NCBI GenBank assembly: GCA_964397365.1
Contig: CAYNIU010000040.1
Coordinates: 1-19,054, forward strand
Reading direction: 5' to 3'
DNA length: 19,054 bases
Source: Methylomarinum sp964397365
GTDB taxonomy: Bacteria; Pseudomonadota; Gammaproteobacteria; Methylococcales; Methylomonadaceae
Under the pieces are notes generated by a model. It saw nothing but the letters and a program-made list of their open reading frames with translations. It made no database searches and was not told the origin of the DNA. Positions 14,054 through 19,054 of this stretch are shown here, piece after piece; positions within the stretch are counted from its first letter, which is position 1, and each line of letters starts with the position of its first letter. The position numbers were made by a program, and so were the translations under genes.

Positions 14054-16651
14054 TTACTTAACCAGTTCTTTTAAACGATACAAAAGATCCAGTGCTTGTC
14101 GAGGGCTTAAATTGTCAGGATCGGTTTCTTCAATTAAACGAATAGCTGGATGGCAGTCTTTGGCCGAAAATAAATCCAATTGCTTGTTGCCGGTTTCAGC
14201 TTGTTGTTGCAGATAGGCATTATCCTCCAGTTGTTGTAATTTGTTCTTGGCATGGGCAATTACAGATTTAGGAACACCGGCCAGCGAGGCAACCTGTAAT
14301 CCATAACTTTGATTGGCTGGGCCGTCTTTAACGGCGTGCAAAAAAACAATTTTATCACCATGTTCCATCGCATCCAGATGAATATTGTGAATGTTTTTTT
14401 GTTCATCAGCGAGCGTGGTCAGCTCAAAATAATGAGTGGCGAACAAAGTAAAGGCTTTTGTGTATTTTGCCAGATAATCGGCACAGGCCCAGGCCAGTGA
14501 CAAACCGTCAAAAGTACTGGTGCCGCGACCGATTTCATCCATCAGAATAAGGCTGTTACAAGTAGCGTTATGCAAGATATTGGCTGTTTCTGACATTTCC
14601 ACCATAAAGGTGGATCGGCCTCCTGCAACGTCATCGGACGCGCCTATACGCGTGAAAACCTTGTCTATCGGGCCACAAGTCGCTGTTTTTGCGGGTACAT
14701 AACTGCCAATATGCATCATTAAAACGATCAGTGCGCATTGACGCATATAAGTCGATTTACCGCCCATATTGGGGCCGGTAATCACTAACATGCGCCGTTG
14801 ATTGGAAAAGGACAAGTCATTGGCGACAAACGGAATATCTGTAACCTGTTCGACGACTAAATGTCTGCCGCCTTCAATTTCAATACCAGGTTTGTCAGTT
14901 AATAGCGCTTGGGTCAGATTGAGTGTATCGGCGCGTTCGGCAAAATTTACCAGTACATCCAGTTCAGCCAACGCAGAGGCGCATTGTTGTAATGGTGATA
15001 AAGATTCAGCAATATGAGTCAGCAACTCATCATACAGAACTTTTTCAAATGCCAGTGATTTTTCCCGGGCGCTGAGAACTTTGTCTTCAAAAGCTTTTAG
15101 TTCCGCTGTGATATAACGTTCGGCGCTTTTTAACGTCTGTTTGCGGGTATAGTGATCCGGGACTTTATCCGCTTGTAAACGTGAGACCTCAATATAATAA
15201 CCATGCACCCGATTGTAATTGACTTTCAGGTTGCTGATGCCGGTGGCCTCTTTTTCACGGTTTTCCATATCAATCAAAAACTGGTCTGCATTCTGGCTCA
15301 GATGACGTAACTCATCCAGTTGCTGATGATAACCAGTCGCAATGACGCCGCCATCGCGAATTAACACAGGTGGGTTGTCAATGATGGCCTGTTGTAATAA
15401 TGCCAACAAATCAGGATGTTCAGCGATTTGTTGGCAGAGTGCTTCGATGTGTGGATTAGCGGTGTTGGATAGTTGTGTTTGCAGTTCAGGTAAAATGGCT
15501 AGGGTATTGCGTAAGATCACCAAATCACGGGGACGGGCCGATTTCAGGGCAATGCGTGAACTGATACGTTCTATATCGCCAACCTGCCGTAAGCTGTTAT
15601 GGACTTGTTCATAGTGTTGTTGCTGTAACAGTGTGGCGATACAGGAATAGCGTCCGTTGAGAATGGCATGGTCGCGGAGAGGTCGATTAATCCAGCGGCG
15701 TAAACAACGGCTGCCCATTGCGGTAGCCGTTTTATCCAGTACACCCAATAAAGTGTACTGTAGACTTCCGCTAGGATGGTTATCCAGTTCCAGGTTTCTG
15801 CGGCTGGAGGCATCTAATGCAATACTGTCATCACTGTTTTCAATGGCTATCCCCTGAATATGTGGCAGAGTGCTTTGCTGGGTGTCTTTAATATATTGCA
15901 GCAGACATCCGGCAGCGCAGATTGCCGCCGTGAGTTGCTGGCAACCAAAACCTTTCAGGTCATGAGTATTGAATTGTTTTAATATTAACTGTGTCGCACT
16001 TTCCAGTTCAAAATGCCAGGGCGGTCTTTTACATAAACCATGACGATTATTCAGTTGATCCGGCAGACTGAAGTCTTCAGGGGTTAACAGTTCAGCCGGA
16101 TTCAAACGTTCGATTTCACTGATTAATTGGTCTTCTGAATCAACTTGCTGCAATATAAATTTACCGCTGGTTAAATCCAGACAGGCCATTCCATACAATG
16201 GGGCAATAACACAGACAGCTACGAGCAGGTTATCCTGACGATCCTCCAGCAAGGCTTCGTCGGTAACGGTACCCGGGGTGACAATGCGTACGACTTTACG
16301 TTCAACGGGGCCTTTGCTTTTAGTCGGGTCTCCCACTTGCTCACACATGGCGACCGACTCGCCGTTTCTAAGCAGTCGGGCAATATAAGTTTCAGCGGCA
16401 TGATAGGGAATACCCGCCATCGGAATCGGTTGCCCGGCTGATTGGCCGCGGCTGGTCAGGGTAATGTCGAGAAGTTGCGAAGCTTTTTTAGCGTCATCAA
16501 AAAATAATTCGTAAAAATCTCCCATCCGATAAAAAACCAGAGTATCGGGATGTTGCGATTTAATGCGCAGATATTGCTGCATCATTGGGGTATGCTGTTT
16601 GCTCGGGAGTTGGGGATTACCGGTCTTGGCAGGATTTGATTTTGTTGTCAT
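14054..16651 (-). CDS. mutS: DNA mismatch repair ATPase MutS
   Basis: MutS recognises mismatches and recruits MutL. I take the ATG at 16651, giving 865 residues (E. coli 853); the frame stays open to an ATG at 16690, which would add 13 residues not seen in the family and overlap the start of pncC. The mismatch-probing F-x-E motif lies in RMGDFYELF (F46, E48), behind HTPMMQQYLRIKSQHP. The connector, lever and clamp regions follow with NYNRVHGYYIEV. The ATPase has Walker A GPNMGGKST (626-634) and Walker B with DEIGRGTSTFDG, then FATHYFELT. No clear ribosome binding site precedes either start. The C-terminus, with ALDLLYRLKEL, matches the tetramerisation tail of proteobacterial MutS. Confidence 0.97.
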   Translation of the reverse strand: MTTKSNPAKTGNPQLPSKQHTPMMQQYLRIKSQHPDTLVFYRMGDFYELFFDDAKKASQLLDITLTSRGQSAGQPIPMAGIPYHAAETYIARLLRNGESVAMCEQVGDPTKSKGPVERKVVRIVTPGTVTDEALLEDRQDNLLVAVCVIAPLYGMACLDLTSGKFILQQVDSEDQLISEIERLNPAELLTPEDFSLPDQLNNRHGLCKRPPWHFELESATQLILKQFNTHDLKGFGCQQLTAAICAAGCLLQYIKDTQQSTLPHIQGIAIENSDDSIALDASSRRNLELDNHPSGSLQYTLLGVLDKTATAMGSRCLRRWINRPLRDHAILNGRYSCIATLLQQQHYEQVHNSLRQVGDIERISSRIALKSARPRDLVILRNTLAILPELQTQLSNTANPHIEALCQQIAEHPDLLALLQQAIIDNPPVLIRDGGVIATGYHQQLDELRHLSQNADQFLIDMENREKEATGISNLKVNYNRVHGYYIEVSRLQADKVPDHYTRKQTLKSAERYITAELKAFEDKVLSAREKSLAFEKVLYDELLTHIAESLSPLQQCASALAELDVLVNFAERADTLNLTQALLTDKPGIEIEGGRHLVVEQVTDIPFVANDLSFSNQRRMLVITGPNMGGKSTYMRQCALIVLMMHIGSYVPAKTATCGPIDKVFTRIGASDDVAGGRSTFMVEMSETANILHNATCNSLILMDEIGRGTSTFDGLSLAWACADYLAKYTKAFTLFATHYFELTTLADEQKNIHNIHLDAMEHGDKIVFLHAVKDGPANQSYGLQVASLAGVPKSVIAHAKNKLQQLEDNAYLQQQAETGNKQLDLFSAKDCHPAIRLIEETDPDNLSPRQALDLLYRLKELVK

Positions 16652-16688
16652 ACTGAATATTTTAACTAAACTGCTGTGAGTACACATC
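16652..16688. promoter_or_regulatory. 37-base divergent spacer between mutS and pncC
   Basis: The two genes diverge from a very short AT-rich spacer, so their promoters must overlap each other or lie inside the opposite gene. No strong -35/-10 pair and no Shine-Dalgarno sequence stands out for either gene. Confidence 0.3.
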
Positions 16689-17171
16689 ATGGATCAGGAA
16701 ATATTTCAGTTAGCACAAGATTTAGGTGTGTTTTTGCAACAAAAAAACTGGAAAATATCGACAGCCGAATCCTGTACCGGCGGTGGAATTGCTCAGGCGA
16801 TTACCGATGTGCCGGGTAGTTCACAATGGTTTGATAGAGGATTTGTGAGCTATAGCAACCCGTCAAAAATGGACATGCTGGCAGTCCGCTCTGAAACTTT
16901 AGACAAGTATGGGGCAGTTAGCGTTGAAACTGTTATTGAAATGGCAGCAGGCTGTCTGCAACAAAGTGATGCAGACTTGAGTATTGCGGTGAGCGGTATA
17001 GCAGGCCCGGGCGGAGCAACAATGGATAAACCGGCCGGTACAGTTTATATCGCTTTGGCTGTTAAAAACCGAAAAACCACATGCGTTAAAAATCATTTTG
17101 GTGGAAACAGAACCCAGGTCAGACAATCTGCAGTCCGAACGGCCTTGATGCTTGCCAGACAATTGAAATGA
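16689..17171 (+). CDS. pncC: nicotinamide-nucleotide amidohydrolase PncC (CinA C-terminal domain family)
   Basis: A 160-residue stand-alone CinA C-terminal domain. Members such as PncC deamidate nicotinamide mononucleotide to nicotinic acid mononucleotide, recycling the NMN left by bacterial DNA ligase into NAD. Family marks are STAESCTGGG (24-33, with the conserved Ser28), WFDRGFVSYSNPSKMDML (47-64, Tyr55 and Lys60), and AVSGIAGPGG followed by KPAGTV. The N-terminal MoaB-like CinA domain is absent, as in E. coli YgaD. The ATG at 16689 is supported by the normal N-terminus. In many gammaproteobacteria this gene precedes recA; here a large membrane sensor follows instead. Confidence 0.93.
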   Translation: MDQEIFQLAQDLGVFLQQKNWKISTAESCTGGGIAQAITDVPGSSQWFDRGFVSYSNPSKMDMLAVRSETLDKYGAVSVETVIEMAAGCLQQSDADLSIAVSGIAGPGGATMDKPAGTVYIALAVKNRKTTCVKNHFGGNRTQVRQSAVRTALMLARQLK

Positions 17172-17250
17172 CCGGTATGCTGGTCGTGCATAACACTATT
17201 CGTAGGCGACCACTGTAAAATCAACCATAAGGATTGGGTGGAAATTGAAA

Positions 17251-19054
17251 ATGGCACAACACAAGATAGAAAAAACACGGCGACAATATAATCAATTGGT
17301 GGCGACAGAATCACTGGAAGATTATGCGTTACGCTATGCACCAACTAGTTTTCGCAAGTGGTCTGCATTTGTAATTGGCAATACCGCCATTGGCAGTATT
17401 TCATTTCTGGCATTGGAAGCTATTGGCGCGGCTTTGCTGTTGGATTATGGGTTTAGTAACGCCTTTTGGGGAATTATTTGTGCCTCAGTAATTATTTTTT
17501 TGACGGGGATTCCCATTGCCTATTACTGTGCCCGCTACAATATTGATATTGATTTATTGACCCGAAGCGCGGGTTTTGGCTATATCGGTTCCACGGTTAC
17601 TTCGCTGATTTATGCTTCATTTTGTTTTATTTTCTTTGCGCTGGAAGCGGCCATTATGGCACAGGCGTTGTGGTTGTATTTTGGTTTACCGCTATATCTT
17701 GGATATATAGTGTGTTCACTGATTATTATCCCGCTGGTTTTTTACGGGATAACCTTGATTAATCGTTTGCAGAAGTGGACACAGCCGCTGTGGGTTTTTT
17801 TGATGTTGATGCCGCTTTATTTTGTGTTGCTTTCTGAACCTGATTTGTTGAATAAAGTGTGTAACTTTTCCGGTACAACAACAGCCAGCAATCAATTTGA
17901 CCTTTATTATTTTGGTATAGCTTTTGGTATTTCATTGGCACTCATTGCCCAAATTGGCGAGCAAGTCGATTATTTACGCTTTATGCCGGAAAAGCGCAAA
18001 AATAACCGTTTGAGCTGGTGGTTTGTCGTTATTATGGCCGGGCCGGGCTGGATTATACTGGGTTGTTTCAAGCAAATGATCGGGATTTTGCTGGCGGCTT
18101 TGGCTGTGTTGAGCGGTTTGACATTAATAGAAGCCAGACAGCCAGTGCAGATGTATGATATAGCCTATCGCTATGTTTTTGATAATTCCGGGCAGGCACT
18201 ATTGATCAGTATGATTTTTGTGCTGTTGTCGCAAATCAAAATTAATGTCACCAATGCGTATGCCGGTTCTTTGGCGTGGTCCAATTTTTTTTCCCGTTTG
18301 ACTCATTCTCATCCGGGACGGGTTGTCTGGTTGATCTTTAATATTGCAGTGGCTCTGGCGCTTATGGAAATGGGCGTCTTTGAGGCGTTAACCAAAATAC
18401 TTGGTCTTTATTCCAATATCGCTATTGCCTGGATAGCTGCGATTACTGCCGATTTGCTCATCAATAAGCCATTGAAACTCAGTCCGGCGATGGTCGAGTT
18501 TAAACGCGCCCATCTGTTTGATTTCAATCCGGTCGGTTTTGTCAGTATGATAATTGCTTCAGTTGTTTCAATAGCCGCGTTTACCGGGCTGTTTGGCTTA
18601 TATGCTCACGCTTATGCGCCATTGCTGGCGCTGTCGATCAGTTTTGTTCTGACACCGGTTATTGCCAAACTAACAGGAGGTCAATATTATATTGTTCGTA
18701 CTAATGACCGCTATGATTGTTCTGACAAACAGAAAACCTGCGGTGTATGTGAAAGACCATATGCGCAAACAGATATGGCTTATTGTACCTATTATGATAA
18801 GCCTATCTGTTCGCTTTGCTGTACGTTGGATTCCAATTGCCATGATGCTTGTAAGCCGGAACAACCGGATTTTTATCTGCAAGCGGTTTGTTGGATTGTC
18901 AATCTATTATCATCCAGTAAAATTTCTATAAACCGTTGTCGTCGTATTGCCAGGTTTTTATTGCTCTGGACGTTTATGCTGTCTGTTGTCGGAGCAATTC
19001 TCTGGGTTGTTTTTATCGAACAGACTGAGTTGCGCGATGCTGCTTTGGTCGCCT
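17251..19054 (+). CDS. NCS1-transporter-type sensor protein, N-terminal 601 residues (cut by window end)
   Basis: The frame runs open from the ATG at 17251 (GGTGGA eight bases before) to the window edge, 601 codons with no stop. Residues about 38-475 form a membrane domain with roughly twelve hydrophobic segments, resembling NCS1 purine/cytosine permeases. It opens with SLEDYALRYAPTSFRKW (21-37) and contains VTNAYAGSLAWSNFFSR (333-349). Where a plain permease would end, a soluble cysteine-rich stretch follows (residues 490-534, nine Cys, including CGVC 497-500 and CSLCC 520-524), then an amphipathic basic segment and a further membrane helix (about 567-590). This layout matches large transporter-linked sensor histidine kinases (by analogy, CbrA carries a sodium-solute symporter domain). 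The kinase part would lie beyond the window, so that role is inference. It could alternatively be a permease with an unusual tail. Neighbouring pncC is an NAD-salvage gene, 79 bases upstream, perhaps by chance. Confidence 0.75.
   Translation, partial: MAQHKIEKTRRQYNQLVATESLEDYALRYAPTSFRKWSAFVIGNTAIGSISFLALEAIGAALLLDYGFSNAFWGIICASVIIFLTGIPIAYYCARYNIDIDLLTRSAGFGYIGSTVTSLIYASFCFIFFALEAAIMAQALWLYFGLPLYLGYIVCSLIIIPLVFYGITLINRLQKWTQPLWVFLMLMPLYFVLLSEPDLLNKVCNFSGTTTASNQFDLYYFGIAFGISLALIAQIGEQVDYLRFMPEKRKNNRLSWWFVVIMAGPGWIILGCFKQMIGILLAALAVLSGLTLIEARQPVQMYDIAYRYVFDNSGQALLISMIFVLLSQIKINVTNAYAGSLAWSNFFSRLTHSHPGRVVWLIFNIAVALALMEMGVFEALTKILGLYSNIAIAWIAAITADLLINKPLKLSPAMVEFKRAHLFDFNPVGFVSMIIASVVSIAAFTGLFGLYAHAYAPLLALSISFVLTPVIAKLTGGQYYIVRTNDRYDCSDKQKTCGVCERPYAQTDMAYCTYYDKPICSLCCTLDSNCHDACKPEQPDFYLQAVCWIVNLLSSSKISINRCRRIARFLLLWTFMLSVVGAILWVVFIEQTELRDAALVA

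Noticed and set aside
1..19054. CRISPR arrays, tRNA or rRNA genes, insertion sequences, phage genes
   Set aside because: No regularly spaced repeats, cloverleaf-like segments, transposase motifs or phage-like frames were found when reading the window.

Overview
The window is a chromosomal housekeeping segment from a moderately AT-rich gammaproteobacterium. The order glnD-map, divergent rpsB-tsf, then pyrH-frr-uppS-cdsA-dxr-rseP is the classical gammaproteobacterial arrangement, and the proteins (UbiF-like hydroxylase, GlnD, DsbC, MutS, PncC) fit that class. An aquatic gammaproteobacterium such as a methanotroph of the Methylococcales is my guess from general resemblance only. I see no tRNA, rRNA, CRISPR array, insertion sequence or phage gene.

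Layout. Bases 1-762 hold the 3' part of a ubiquinone-pathway FAD hydroxylase. A non-coding gap and a small PilZ-like gene follow (1043-1441), converging on a minus-strand pair, map then glnD (4856 down to 1453), which share a 4-base start/stop overlap. Bases 4857-5215 form a divergent control region with a candidate promoter for each side and, just before rpsB, a 35-codon reading frame with its own ribosome binding site. rpsB and tsf are separated by 358 bases containing a strong intrinsic terminator. Another strong terminator follows tsf. From pyrH (7407) to rseP (12989) the genes are tightly packed and partly overlapping: UMP kinase, ribosome recycling factor, undecaprenyl diphosphate synthase, CDP-diglyceride synthase, DXP reductoisomerase and the site-2 protease RseP. 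This links nucleotide supply and translation to isoprenoid, lipid and envelope biogenesis.

After rseP the usual continuation (bamA, skp, lpxD and so on) is absent. Instead there is a 343-base intergenic stretch rich in inverted repeats, then dsbC (periplasmic disulfide isomerase), converging on mutS. mutS is head-to-head with pncC. The last 1.8 kb is the N-terminal 601 codons of a large membrane protein cut off by the window end: an NCS1 (purine/cytosine permease-like) transporter domain followed by a cysteine-rich module and a further membrane segment. It looks like the front of a transporter-type sensor protein.

The most interesting items are this transporter-sensor with its Cys cluster, the small frame and structured leader before rpsB, the palindrome before pyrH, and the inverted repeats between rseP and dsbC. 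None of these proves a new system. Most of the window is ordinary core genome.
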